From Planctomycetota bacterium (GTDB lineage Bacteria > Planctomycetota > Brocadiia > Brocadiales > Brocadiaceae): a stretch of 64,000 nt of DNA. Positions within the stretch are counted from its first letter, which is position 1. Every line of letters starts with the position of its first letter. Below are positions 34,221 to 42,763 of this stretch, piece after piece. A program made the translations under genes and the position numbers. A model generated the notes under the pieces. It made no database searches, was not told the DNA's origin, and saw nothing but the letters and a program-made list of their open reading frames with translations. The DNA lies in NCBI GenBank assembly GCA_016873165.1, contig VGXV01000019.1, positions 1 to 64,000 on the forward strand. The letters are read 5' to 3'.

Positions 34221-35615
34221 TTATATTTTAATAACTTCCATACGAAGCGGTGCGTAAGTATCAATATTTAGTCGCTCCTTAATGACATTTACAAAACCGA
34301 TAGCCGTTTCTTCTTCCCCGTGTATCACGAAGATACGGCGGGGTTTTCTTTTGAATTTATTGAGCCAGTCCATAAGCCCTTCCCGATCTGCGTGCGCCGA
34401 AAGGCCGCCAATCGTATAAATCTTCGATTTTACGGCAATTTCCTCACCAAAGAGTTTTACCATCCCGGCGCCTTCTATAATTTTTCTTCCCAGCGTGCCA
34501 TACGCCTGATATCCCACAAAAATAACGCTGCATTCCGGGCGCCATACATTGTGTTTTAAATGGTGGCGAACCCTGCCTGCATTGCACATTCCACTGGCGG
34601 AAATGATAATAGCCCCGTGTTTTATCTTGTTTAATTCCATCGATTCTTCCACAGTTTCTATGTACTTTAACGAAAGATTGCTTCCGGAAAATTTCCCTCC
34701 CCTGATAAGATTAAGGGTTTCCTCGTCAAGGTATTCAGGATGGTTTAACGTAATCCTCGTAGCATGTATTGCCATAGGGCTGTCAACAAAGACCTGAAGG
34801 TGATTTAATTTCCCCGCAACAGATAATTGTTTTAAAAGGTAGAGGATATTTTGTGTTCGACCGACGGCAAAGGCGGGGATAATAATATTCCCTCCTCTTT
34901 TCAATGATTCTGTTACTGCCTGTCTGAATTCTTCTGTTGTTTCGTTTATTCCTTTGTGATTTCGGTTGGCGTATGTGGATTCTATGAATACATAGTCCGC
35001 ATCTTCTATAGGAGCCGGATCATTTACGATAGGTATGTTTTTTTGTCCGAGGTCGCCGGAGAAAACGAGCTTTTTTTCTCCATCATCATTTTCTCTTATC
35101 CATAATTCAACAATCGCAGACCCTAAAATATGCCCGGCATCCTGAAATCTCAGTTTTATCCCGGCTCCAAGCTCTACTATTTCTCCGTATTCCGCACCCT
35201 GAAAATAGTCCAGGCTGTCAGTAGCTTCTTCGACCGTATACAGGGGTTTTAATAAAGGCTTCCCTGCCCGGAGTCTTTTCTTATTGTCCCATTCCGTATC
35301 ACGTTCCTGTATGTATGCCGAATCCAGAAGCATAATACGGCACAATTCAACCGTTGCGTTTGTGGCAAGGATTTTCCCTTTGAAACCGTCTCTTACCAGT
35401 TTTGGAATAAGACCTGAATGATCAAGATGAGCATGGGTTAACAAAAGGCATTGCACCCCGGAAGGATTGAAAGGAAAAGGCTCTGCGTTTCGGTCTTCGT
35501 TCTCCTTTGCGCCCTGGAAAAAACCGCAATCAACAAGCAGAGTTGTCCCTTCCGTCTGGATATAAAAACAAGAACCGGTAACCATTCTCGCTGCGCCAAT
35601 AAATGTTATCTTCAT
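34221..35615 (-). CDS. Beta-CASP metallo-beta-lactamase ribonuclease (CPSF-like)
   Basis: Cytoplasmic RNA-processing nuclease family, 464 residues. Zinc ligands are in LTHAHLDHSGLIPKL, the aspartate motif in VFSGDLG, and the beta-CASP elements include IIPAFAVGRTQNILYLL and SASGMCNAGRVRHHL. The C-terminal LSAHADREGLMDWLNKF and FVIHGEEETAIGF segments hold the last ligands. This bacterial CPSF73/Ysh1-like group (YsiC-type) is related to, but shorter than, RNase J. It ends 86 bp from the mechanosensitive channel gene in convergent orientation. Substrate unknown. Confidence 0.94.
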   Translation of the reverse strand: MKITFIGAARMVTGSCFYIQTEGTTLLVDCGFFQGAKENEDRNAEPFPFNPSGVQCLLLTHAHLDHSGLIPKLVRDGFKGKILATNATVELCRIMLLDSAYIQERDTEWDNKKRLRAGKPLLKPLYTVEEATDSLDYFQGAEYGEIVELGAGIKLRFQDAGHILGSAIVELWIRENDDGEKKLVFSGDLGQKNIPIVNDPAPIEDADYVFIESTYANRNHKGINETTEEFRQAVTESLKRGGNIIIPAFAVGRTQNILYLLKQLSVAGKLNHLQVFVDSPMAIHATRITLNHPEYLDEETLNLIRGGKFSGSNLSLKYIETVEESMELNKIKHGAIIISASGMCNAGRVRHHLKHNVWRPECSVIFVGYQAYGTLGRKIIEGAGMVKLFGEEIAVKSKIYTIGGLSAHADREGLMDWLNKFKRKPRRIFVIHGEEETAIGFVNVIKERLNIDTYAPLRMEVIKI

Positions 35616-35631
35616 TGTTTAAAGAATATCC

Positions 35632-36150
35632 TCACCTGTCTCCCAACAGATTGTATCCTCTCTGATTGGCAAATCCCAGTTTAAAGATTTTATCAATAAG
35701 CACGTCCTTTGTCAGTTTAGGATTGGCGGTTATATTTAATCTTGATGATAGTTCGAGAAGGATATTTTTCTTCTGCTTCGAAAGTTCCGTCATAATCTTG
35801 TCCGACTGCAATTCCTCCAATTGTTTGAGCAAATCGTCGATATTAACAGGACGAACGCTTGTTTTTCTCGCCTTTTTTTGTTTTGGAAAGAGTATTTCGG
35901 CAAGGAGGGGTTTGTTCTTTACTGAATCAAAAAAGGATGAAACCGTATGGATTGCCTGCAACACACGGTTTTTTTCTGATTCGTCGGGAACGCGGGAGAT
36001 GCTTTCTTTAAAAGACTCCAGTTTCATGATTAATTCATGAATGGCCTGTACCATCCTTTGCTGTTCTTCTTTTCCGGGCAGCAGGTCAATACATTCCTTC
36101 ATTTTTAACAATACGTCTTGTATATTCAGATTTTTTTTTGCTTTAGCCAT
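35632..36150 (-). CDS. Helical protein coupled to a ParA-like ATPase
   Basis: Unrecognised 172-residue protein, rich in Lys, Leu and Glu and predicted helical throughout, with no signal or membrane segment. Two similar helices are suggested by QQRMVQAIHELIMKLESF and KNRVLQAIHTVSSFFDSV, an internal near-repeat about 30 residues apart. The C-terminal LTKDVLIDKIFKLGF part looks like a small helical domain. Its ATG lies 2 bp after the ParA-like stop, so it is almost certainly co-translated with it. It sits where a ParB or adaptor would be but shows no ParB, ribbon-helix-helix or HTH motif that I recognise. Confidence 0.75.
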   Translation of the reverse strand: MAKAKKNLNIQDVLLKMKECIDLLPGKEEQQRMVQAIHELIMKLESFKESISRVPDESEKNRVLQAIHTVSSFFDSVKNKPLLAEILFPKQKKARKTSVRPVNIDDLLKQLEELQSDKIMTELSKQKKNILLELSSRLNITANPKLTKDVLIDKIFKLGFANQRGYNLLGDR

Positions 36151-36152
36151 GT

Positions 36153-37172
36153 TTAATTACCGATTTTTGCTAAAAATTCTTCCGTCACTTTTCTGTATTG
36201 CCCGGCAACGCGCAGGGAGTTATCGTCTTTCAGCAGGAAAACCGGAACCGCCTGGGCTGCCGCCTCGGTATATCCCGCCGCCCATGAAATATAATTCTCA
36301 AAACACAGTTCACTGTATTCTTTGCGTAGTGCGGTCATTTTGTCTTTGTGGGTATTGACTATTCCCTGACCAACGGTGCGCACCATGGTAAATACCATGC
36401 CTTTCAGCAGGATGTCATGTGGCTCTGTGCCTGCCAGGCGACATTTCTCACGCATGGTAGTGTTCAGTTCCCTGATTTTCTTTGTGAGGATATTTATTCC
36501 GATGGTTGACATGTGATCGGGTATCGTTGTGATTATATAAAAATCACTTGCGGCGAGGGCATTTTGGGTTGCGAGGTAAAGGTTTGGAGGACAATCGATA
36601 AGAATGTAGTCATAGTCGCTGCTGACCGTTTCAATAAAATTTCTGAGAATATGGCGCTGTTCAACATAAAAAAGGGCGTCCCGTATATCGTTTGAGATAT
36701 TGAGTCCGATAGATTCTTTAATCCTCCTGAATGTTCTTTTAAAAATAAAAAGTTGTTCCTGAAACAAACCCGACTCTATTTTTCTCCATATTTTCGCGGC
36801 CAGATCAATATCGATACCCAGCAAGTCAATATCGGAAGGTATCATGTCCAGGTTCTTTACCACATCTTTTGCGATTTTTCCATTCGCAAACAGTTCTATG
36901 GGTGATTTCCATATTATATGGTTTGCCGGATACGTCTCGAAGCGGTCTTTTAAATACGACTCAAAAAGTCCGGCAATCGTTCCGTTCGTATCCTTAAACA
37001 CCTCCCACCGTTCGGGCACGACACAAAGGAACGTCATATTTGTTTGGGGATCAACATCAATAAGCAAAACTTTTTTATCATGATAAAGGGCAAGGGCACA
37101 GCCGATATGATAGGTAGTTGTGGTTTTGCCCACTCCGCCTTTATAGTTAATGAATGAAATAATCTTTCCCAT
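36153..37172 (-). CDS. ParA/Soj-type AAA ATPase
   Basis: MinD/ParA-superfamily ATPase. It has the deviant Walker A KGGVGKTTTTYHIG with signature lysine at the extreme N-terminus, Walker A' LLIDVDPQTNMTFL, and Walker B YILIDCPPNLYLATQNAL. About 340 residues, somewhat long because of an insertion (about residues 80-175) with KRTFRRIKESIG. Family members position DNA, protein clusters or carboxysome-like cargo. Here it has no ParB or parS beside it, only the coupled helical protein, so cargo positioning or plasmid-derived partition are both open. The ATG at 37172 has AAAGG at good spacing; an ATG at 37190 overlaps the pepF stop as ATGA and is an alternative. Confidence 0.9.
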   Translation of the reverse strand: MGKIISFINYKGGVGKTTTTYHIGCALALYHDKKVLLIDVDPQTNMTFLCVVPERWEVFKDTNGTIAGLFESYLKDRFETYPANHIIWKSPIELFANGKIAKDVVKNLDMIPSDIDLLGIDIDLAAKIWRKIESGLFQEQLFIFKRTFRRIKESIGLNISNDIRDALFYVEQRHILRNFIETVSSDYDYILIDCPPNLYLATQNALAASDFYIITTIPDHMSTIGINILTKKIRELNTTMREKCRLAGTEPHDILLKGMVFTMVRTVGQGIVNTHKDKMTALRKEYSELCFENYISWAAGYTEAAAQAVPVFLLKDDNSLRVAGQYRKVTEEFLAKIGN

Positions 37173-37186
37173 GGTTTTGCCTTTGT

Positions 37187-38965
37187 TCATAACGATTTGT
37201 ATTCTTTCAATAACTTCCTTAATTTGTCTGCCGTTGCTTCGTACGCCTTTTTCCCCGCAAGGTCAATCCCTGCGTCTTTCAGGATTTCCAGAGGTTCTTT
37301 GTGTGATCCGGCGCCCAGGAATTTTATATAATCATCAATCGCATCTTTCCCTTCTGAAACGACACGTTCGGACAAGGCAATCGCGGCGGACAGGCTGGTG
37401 GCGTATTTATAGACGTAAAACGCATGGTAAAAATGAGGGATTCTCGCCCACTCGTAATGCAACTGCTCGTCAATCGTCATTCCCTCTCCGAGATATGCCT
37501 CAAGATTTTTCCGGTAAATATCCGTAATACTTTTCGCGGTCAGCGCCTTTCCGGCTTCCGCCGCCTCATGGATATCCTTTTCAAAATTCGCGAACATAGT
37601 CTGCCTGAAGAAGGTGGCTTCTATCCGTTTCATATTATGATACAGGAAGAATTTTTTCTCCTCAGCGGATTCCGCAATCTTTGACATATGATCAAACAGC
37701 AATGCCTCATTGAATGTCGAGGCGATCTCCGCAAGAAAGATCGGATTCTGATAATAAATGTATGGCTGATTTTCAATGGAATAATCCCGGTGCAGGCAAT
37801 GGCCGAATTCATGGGCAAACGTAGCAACGTCGGAGAATTTTTCCGTGTAATTCATAAAAATAATCCCCCTGCTCATATAGCTCCCCCATGAGAATGCCCC
37901 CGATCTCTTTCCGGGAGTTTCAAACACATCGATTACTCGCGCGTTGATGGTGGCATCGTATTTTTTGAGATATTCACTGCCGAGGGGTTTGAGCGCGGTA
38001 CGCACCAGACCAATGGCATCTTCATAGGAATAGTTTTTGTCAATTTCTTTAACGAGGGGCACATAATTATCATAGAAGTGTAATTCTTCCACTTCCAATT
38101 CCTTCCGTTTCAGGGCATTGAACTCGCTGATCACATCGATATTTTCCTTTGCGACCTCGATAAGATTACTGAGCACGGCGGGGGGCAGGTAATCAGGAAA
38201 CAAGGCCATTTCCGTCATCGACGGATAGTTGCGCGCCTTTGCCAGCTTAATATTGGAAAGCACGCTCGCGGCATAGGTATTTGCTATTACATCGATATTC
38301 TGCCGGTAAGGCCGGTAGTAGCAGTCAAACGCCTTTTGCCGGAGTTCACGGTCGGGAGATTCCAGCAGTTGGGCATATTTTGCGTGAGAAAGGACGATCT
38401 TTTCTCCCTTATGTTCAACTTCGCCGAACGAAATATTGTTATTGTTGAAGGCCGAAAAAATGTCTTCCGGTTTACCCAGTGCAATATCCAGTTCTGCTAA
38501 AACGGTTTCCGTTTCTTCGGAAAGGATATGGGGATTGTACCGGGCGTAATTTTTCAGAAAAAACCGGTATCCCGCCAGTTGAGGATTTTCCCTGAGCATG
38601 CGTTCGATATCATCCGGCGACAGAGAAGACAGTTCTTTTTTTATAAAAACCGTCGCGGCGGAAATTTTTGACGCGAGCAGTTCGATGCGCCCCTTCATTT
38701 CTTCGTATACCGCATTTCTGGTATCTTCAAAAAAGCGGGCATTGGCGTAGACATGGAGATTTTCTCTGACGACAGAATAATCAATATAAAATCCCATGAA
38801 TTGCTCAAGCTTGCGTGGATCAGCAAGCGCGCCTTTGAAGCCGATAAGCCGGGGAAGTTCCTTCTCCGTCTTTTGAAAATCTTCTTCCCACGTGCCGTCC
38901 GAAGCGTACAAAGCCGAGAGATTCCATTTGTATTTGCCTGCTATTTGATTTCGGTTTTCGTACAT
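37187..38965 (-). CDS. pepF: Oligoendopeptidase F (M3B metallopeptidase)
   Basis: Cytoplasmic zinc peptidase of 592 residues, normal family length, degrading short peptides. The zinc motif is FAHEFGHCLHRDYS (HExxH) with the third ligand Glu in EIASTFNEALL, and KRSGAFSWGSYMSRGIIFMN precedes it as usual for PepF. AAGGTG stands 8 bp before its ATG. It overlaps the ParA-like gene, so the three genes form one transcript; I see no functional tie between a peptidase and a ParA, and the arrangement may be chance. Confidence 0.96.
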   Translation of the reverse strand: MYENRNQIAGKYKWNLSALYASDGTWEEDFQKTEKELPRLIGFKGALADPRKLEQFMGFYIDYSVVRENLHVYANARFFEDTRNAVYEEMKGRIELLASKISAATVFIKKELSSLSPDDIERMLRENPQLAGYRFFLKNYARYNPHILSEETETVLAELDIALGKPEDIFSAFNNNNISFGEVEHKGEKIVLSHAKYAQLLESPDRELRQKAFDCYYRPYRQNIDVIANTYAASVLSNIKLAKARNYPSMTEMALFPDYLPPAVLSNLIEVAKENIDVISEFNALKRKELEVEELHFYDNYVPLVKEIDKNYSYEDAIGLVRTALKPLGSEYLKKYDATINARVIDVFETPGKRSGAFSWGSYMSRGIIFMNYTEKFSDVATFAHEFGHCLHRDYSIENQPYIYYQNPIFLAEIASTFNEALLFDHMSKIAESAEEKKFFLYHNMKRIEATFFRQTMFANFEKDIHEAAEAGKALTAKSITDIYRKNLEAYLGEGMTIDEQLHYEWARIPHFYHAFYVYKYATSLSAAIALSERVVSEGKDAIDDYIKFLGAGSHKEPLEILKDAGIDLAGKKAYEATADKLRKLLKEYKSL

Positions 38966-38969
38966 AGGA

Positions 38970-39787
38970 TCACACCTTGATTAGTGATTGTATGGTATCA
39001 AATCTTTTGGCAATGTTATTCTCTTTGGATATTTTTGATTTCATGGTCGTCACTCGCCTGCTTATGGATGAATAACCAAGTCCAGATAATCTCCCTATCT
39101 CCTGATTCGTGTACAATCCCGTACTCCATAAAAAAAGGAACAAATCACGATCCACTTTATATGAATCAGACACCCTCCGTGAATCTGCAAAATCCTTAAT
39201 TTCACATTGTAATATATTGGTAGCTTTACGCAATAAGATTTCTGTCGATATAGCAGGAAAGCCGTAGCAGATAGGTATCGTTCTCTACGAGAAAGTTCTT
39301 GAACCTTCCCTGAAAAAGGTGGCCGCGTCTTTTGTTTTTTACATTATACCTGCGAGTATATGTAGTTCCGAACGGGTGCATTCCCGATTTTTTGTAACAC
39401 CTCATTTCAGGATGGGTCAAAGCCTGTCCTGAGCTTGCCGAATGGACGAAGCAGACCCATCAATCATATTCTCCTTTATTTTGATGGGTGTGCTGGCGCT
39501 TCACCCATCCTACTCTGAATGTTACAAAAAATCGGGAATGCACCCGTTCCGAACCACTGCATGGCTCTGGAAAGATTGGGCTTGTTTGTTTTAAGGAGTA
39601 AATGGTAGTGGTTGTCCAAGAGGATATAGGCATAGATTTCTACCTCAAATCTCCTTGTTATTTTTCCCAATATTTCGAGAAATGAAATACAGTCGATATC
39701 ATCAGCAAAAATACCACACCTTTCGTTTCCCCTCGATAATACGTGATAATATGCGCCTTCAAATTCAATTCGCCACGGTCTCGTCAT
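38970..39787 (-). pseudogene. REP-associated tyrosine (RAYT, Y1) transposase, broken
   Basis: Reading on the minus strand, the start MTRPWRIEFEGAYYHVLSRGN and the HUH motif LLDNHYHLLLKT are intact. The frame is then split by a 172-bp MITE between GTGG and TTCGGAAC codons. After the insertion the frame resumes (TRRYNVKNKRRGHLFQGRF, the conserved RAYT motif) to a stop near 39226. A C-terminal piece follows in another frame with the TNQEIGRLSGLGYSSISRRV helix-turn-helix. So it has at least one insertion and one frameshift with probable deletion, and is inactive. RAYTs mobilise REP palindromes, which fits the palindrome-rich intergenic regions of this window. Confidence 0.9.
39374..39545. mobile_element. 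MITE-like element A (172 bp) inserted in a RAYT gene
   Basis: Perfect 26-bp terminal inverted repeats (39374-39399 and 39520-39545) beginning GGGTGCATTCCCGATTTT. The element is flanked by a 9-bp target duplication GTTCCGAAC at 39365-39373 and 39546-39554. The interior carries further short palindromes (AGGATGGGT...ACCCATCCT) and no reading frame. The same family occurs at 42817-42956. The autonomous transposase is not in the window, and I cannot assign an IS family from the ends. Confidence 0.92.
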
Positions 39788-39840
39788 AAAAGAAAAGCAG
39801 CAAACACACCGGATGCTGTCAAATAAATAATCACTGATCA

Positions 39841-39895
39841 AGGTGTGACCCCAAGCACCTCCCCCAAGCACCTCCCAAGGTGTGACCCCAAGCAC
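39841..39895. repeat. Short direct repeats AGGTGTGACCCCAAGCAC
   Basis: The 18-mer occurs at 39841-39858 and 39878-39895, with AAGCACCTCCC also doubled in between (39853 and 39866). It lies exactly between the RAYT remnant and the IS1182-like fragment and looks like debris from element junctions. Confidence 0.7.
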
Positions 39896-39896
39896 A

Positions 39897-40112
39897 CTAT
39901 TTTATCGCCTCATGCAACTTGTCGTATCCGAGTATGTTTTTAGTGCGATGCAGATTGTATGCCAGGTATATCAAACTGAACTCCCCTGTTATTTTCTTTT
40001 TCCCTTTCATCAGTGTGTAGGTGTAGCCCCAGCTGCGTTTCACCGTCCCGAAAATGTGCTCGATGATTTCCCCCTTTAGGATTCTGGTTGCAACCGACAT
40101 CGCCGCCCGCAC
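39897..40112 (-). pseudogene. C-terminal fragment of an IS1182-like DDE transposase
   Basis: About 70 residues with EHIFGTVKRSWGYTYTLMKG and GEFSLIYLAYNLHRTKNILG, the end of the DDE catalytic domain (the Glu of DDE lies in the EH...GTVKR motif) of IS1182/IS5-type transposases. The rest of the gene is missing upstream, where sequence past 40112 shows no continuing homology, so it is a scrap. It marks another transposition event at the left edge of the accessory island. Confidence 0.82.
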
Positions 40113-40187
40113 GGCTCAAACTGACTACCACGGAGAACGCCAGGATAGGAAAGGGCGCGGCAGAAAATCCCAGCCGGCAAAATAGGC

Positions 40188-40216
40188 TTGACACTACTGC
40201 CTGGAAAAATTAGGAT
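40188..40216 (+). promoter_or_regulatory. Candidate promoter of the three-gene cassette
   Basis: TTGACA at 40188-40193, 17 bp, then TAGGAT at 40211-40216 (four of six -10 bases). It lies 64 bp ahead of the first cassette gene, directly after the transposase scrap. Confidence 0.45.
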
Positions 40217-40280
40217 TATTATTCAGATGCAATGGGTTTTCTTGTATGCTTAATATTTAAATTTTTGTGGGTACTCTGTA

Positions 40281-41084
40281 ATGTTGATTAATGGCCGTCA
40301 ATCTATTTGCCATAAACTAGTTTATGAAGTGCGCTATAAATATGGATATGCTTATTTGGATCGATGTGGAAGCATTATCAATGAGATTATGAATAGTTAC
40401 CCCGCATGGACACAAGAAACCGTTCCGGACCCGCAGAATGCACCATTAATATGTTTGGAAAACGGCATGAAATTGAACTTTGGTGCGACAAAATATGACT
40501 TTTCTTTAGAACAGCCATTTGGAGATGAAGAGGATCTAACCTCGAGCGATATAGAAAGATTTATTGATCATGCCGATGGTATTTCTTCCCTGATAAATGA
40601 AAGGCTCGATTTAAGGATATTTACAAGGGTAGGATTTAGAATATGGTACATTTTTCGGGCAGAGACATTAACAGACGCCGAAAGTTGGATAAAACAGTTG
40701 CTAGGAATAATCCCTTTTGACGATCAAATCGCCAAAGCGCTAAATAACAGTAGCGTTGAAGCGAGAAACTATGCGGTGGTGATTGCTTCTTCCGACAGAA
40801 AATTCCGGATTTCAATAAATGGTGTGGAGAGTTATGCAAAACTAGACATACGAGGAAACATACTGGATGTCCGTGTAAGTAAACTACACAGAGAACAGGA
40901 TAAGTATCTTTTAAAACAACTAAAAGAAAAAAAGAGGGTTGCCAAAAACCCACATTTTGCCGGTATGCTTGATATTGATTCATTTGTTGAAACACCAAAT
41001 GGCGTAGATGCAAAAGACTTTATTACAGAATCTTTACGCCAGATTGAAGATGCATTGCCGAAAGTATCTAAAAAGGTAATTTAA
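40281..41084 (+). CDS. Unrecognised cassette protein 1 (267 aa; possibly TIGR04255-like)
   Basis: Soluble protein with no signal or membrane segment. The pattern of N-terminal VYEVRYKYGYAYLDRC and central RIFTRVGFRIWYIFRAETL faintly recalls the TIGR04255 family of sporadically distributed proteins of unknown function, in which a strand near the N-terminus and an R-x-G-x-R-x-x-Y motif recur. I cannot confirm this by eye. The C-terminus is helical and charged (DKYLLKQLKEKKRVAKN, ESLRQIEDALPKVSKK). It is the first of three same-strand genes with gaps of 9 and 45 bp, sitting between transposon remnants, which suggests an acquired accessory cassette. Confidence 0.7.
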   Translation: MLINGRQSICHKLVYEVRYKYGYAYLDRCGSIINEIMNSYPAWTQETVPDPQNAPLICLENGMKLNFGATKYDFSLEQPFGDEEDLTSSDIERFIDHADGISSLINERLDLRIFTRVGFRIWYIFRAETLTDAESWIKQLLGIIPFDDQIAKALNNSSVEARNYAVVIASSDRKFRISINGVESYAKLDIRGNILDVRVSKLHREQDKYLLKQLKEKKRVAKNPHFAGMLDIDSFVETPNGVDAKDFITESLRQIEDALPKVSKKVI

Positions 41085-41093
41085 AGGTGGTTT

Positions 41094-41666
41094 ATGGATA
41101 GTTATTGTAGTATTTTGAATGATTCATCGGAAGTAATCGTAAATCCTCGAAAATCTCCCGGATTTATCAATAATGCGGCAAGCCAGGAGGCAAGAAGTTC
41201 CGTGTATGATTTGCCTTATAACAAAACCGGCAGAGATGCAAGACCTATTCAGAAAAAAATTGCTAAAAACGGTTTTGAAGAAAAAACGGACAGCCAAATC
41301 GCCGCTTTAGAAGAAGTAAACAGGTTTCTTCGCAAGGCGTCTATGGCAGCAGCACAACTCATCGAAGAAGATAATCCCATAGAACAAGCCAATCTTGCTT
41401 TTGAATTCAAAGATTATTTGCAAGTCCTTTGGAGGCATAAAAACGTCAGAGAAAACAACTGGGGAGACCTCTTGAATATTACTCAGGCTGTGTTAGCGCA
41501 GGTAGAATTCGAGTTGCTTTCTAAGTCGCAAAAGGAGTGTATTAAAACAATCGTTGATGGATATCTTCGAAAACCGGCTATTGCAGATATAGATATGGAA
41601 AAATCGTTAGAAGTATTTTCCAACGCCGGTTTCGATCCGTGGTGTGGAATTAGTGGAAAATTCTGA
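41094..41666 (+). CDS. Unrecognised cassette protein 2 (190 aa)
   Basis: No family recognised. The first 60 residues look disordered and polar (SRKSPGFINNAASQEARS-like composition). The rest is helical, with QIAALEEVNRFLRKASMAAA and FEFKDYLQVLWRHKNVREN, and ends FDPWCGISGKF. The AAAGGTGG box 3-10 bp before the ATG is the strongest ribosome binding site in the cassette, and only 9 bp separate it from gene 1. A disordered N-terminus plus a small helical domain would suit an antitoxin-like or adaptor protein paired with the PIN-like product downstream. That is inference from position. Confidence 0.68.
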   Translation: MDSYCSILNDSSEVIVNPRKSPGFINNAASQEARSSVYDLPYNKTGRDARPIQKKIAKNGFEEKTDSQIAALEEVNRFLRKASMAAAQLIEEDNPIEQANLAFEFKDYLQVLWRHKNVRENNWGDLLNITQAVLAQVEFELLSKSQKECIKTIVDGYLRKPAIADIDMEKSLEVFSNAGFDPWCGISGKF

Positions 41667-41711
41667 AAACAATTTTAAGACATAAGAACAACATACCTTC
41701 ACACATATCTA

Positions 41712-42551
41712 ATGCCTTCCGGAACAGCAGTTTTCGCTGATACTTCTATTCATATCGCCAGGTTTTTAAGAGAACCTCAAATGAAAGAGGCTATTAACCG
41801 ACGCTTGGCTTCTTATGACATTGTCATTTCAAGTCCCGTTGTTATTCAAGAATTCAAACGACGCGTTATTCATGAAGCTGTGTATTTAATGAATCTGTTA
41901 AATACGAAAGGATCTTACGAAAAGGTAAAAAGGCATGTGTTGAATGTGCTTCCAGAGCAACAGAATAGAAAAAGAAATATTTGCTTAAATGTGTTGGAAG
42001 AAATATTTCATACAGGTGTTGATGACGCCGAGCTGACCGAAAGGGCAAAAAGCTACCTTCGCACACTCATAAAATTTGGTGTAAAGAAATTAAGGTCACA
42101 GATTGGCCATATAGTTGGAGGCACCGGTTGTTACTTGTCTACTTGTCCTGTAAAAGAAAAAATACCTTATAAACGCTACGAACTGGGTTCGAAAAAATGC
42201 AGCAACGTATGCCTTCAATGCCCTATCGTAAACTTTCTTAAAGAAAAAGAAGAATTATGTAAAGAGATATTACAATGTCTTTCGAGTATATCCAATAAAT
42301 CAAAAGAACTCGAAGTCGCATTAAAATTTTTACAGGATTCTTTATCAAGCACCGAGGCGATTCACCAAAAAGACCCGTGCTATACAGCCGGAGACCTCCT
42401 CATTGCTCTTGAAAGTCATGGGATTCCTGACTTTTACACGATGAATTATAAGGAAAGCAACGTGTATTGTGATGTCCTCAAACAAAAACTCATCGTGCGG
42501 CCTAATAACCCTGAAAACAAGGAAGAAGAATACGTATCACATTCTTTGTAA
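41712..42551 (+). CDS. PIN-like nuclease candidate with cysteine cluster (cassette protein 3, 279 aa)
   Basis: The N-terminus AVFADTSIHIARFL places an Asp at the end of strand 1 as in PIN/VapC ribonucleases. VISSPVVIQEFKRRV supplies the conserved Glu, and CYTAGDLLIALESHG an Asp; FYTMNYKES follows where PIN domains have the TxDxxF strand. Between these lies a long insertion (about residues 60-215) with a cysteine-rich part C-x4-C, then C-x3-C-x2-C (CYLSTCP, KKCSNVCLQC, also LCKEI), which may bind zinc or an iron-sulfur cluster. Twice the length of VapC toxins. Likely a metal-dependent ribonuclease or nuclease-fold effector; substrate unknown. No family name can be given with confidence. Confidence 0.68.
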   Translation: MPSGTAVFADTSIHIARFLREPQMKEAINRRLASYDIVISSPVVIQEFKRRVIHEAVYLMNLLNTKGSYEKVKRHVLNVLPEQQNRKRNICLNVLEEIFHTGVDDAELTERAKSYLRTLIKFGVKKLRSQIGHIVGGTGCYLSTCPVKEKIPYKRYELGSKKCSNVCLQCPIVNFLKEKEELCKEILQCLSSISNKSKELEVALKFLQDSLSSTEAIHQKDPCYTAGDLLIALESHGIPDFYTMNYKESNVYCDVLKQKLIVRPNNPENKEEEYVSHSL

Positions 42552-42763
42552 GGATATCGTAATGAAAAGTCCCTCCCATGTCCAACAACACTATGTATCG
42601 CGTGAAATCGCCGCTTCTCCCTCAACCGCTCGTGTCAAGGCGATGGGGTCGGTTGGGGTCACATCTTTATTCTTTAATATTGACATTTTGTGAAAGCGGT
42701 TTAACATGATTACAATAAGGGCTTATGCACGGATAAAACTTTTCTTTTTCAGCAGGTTTTTTC

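Noticed and set aside
42469-42693. Short frame after the cassette (ending with SLFFNIDIL)
   Set aside because: It overlaps the PIN-like gene end in another frame and runs through a RAYT-type repeat motif; not credible as a gene.
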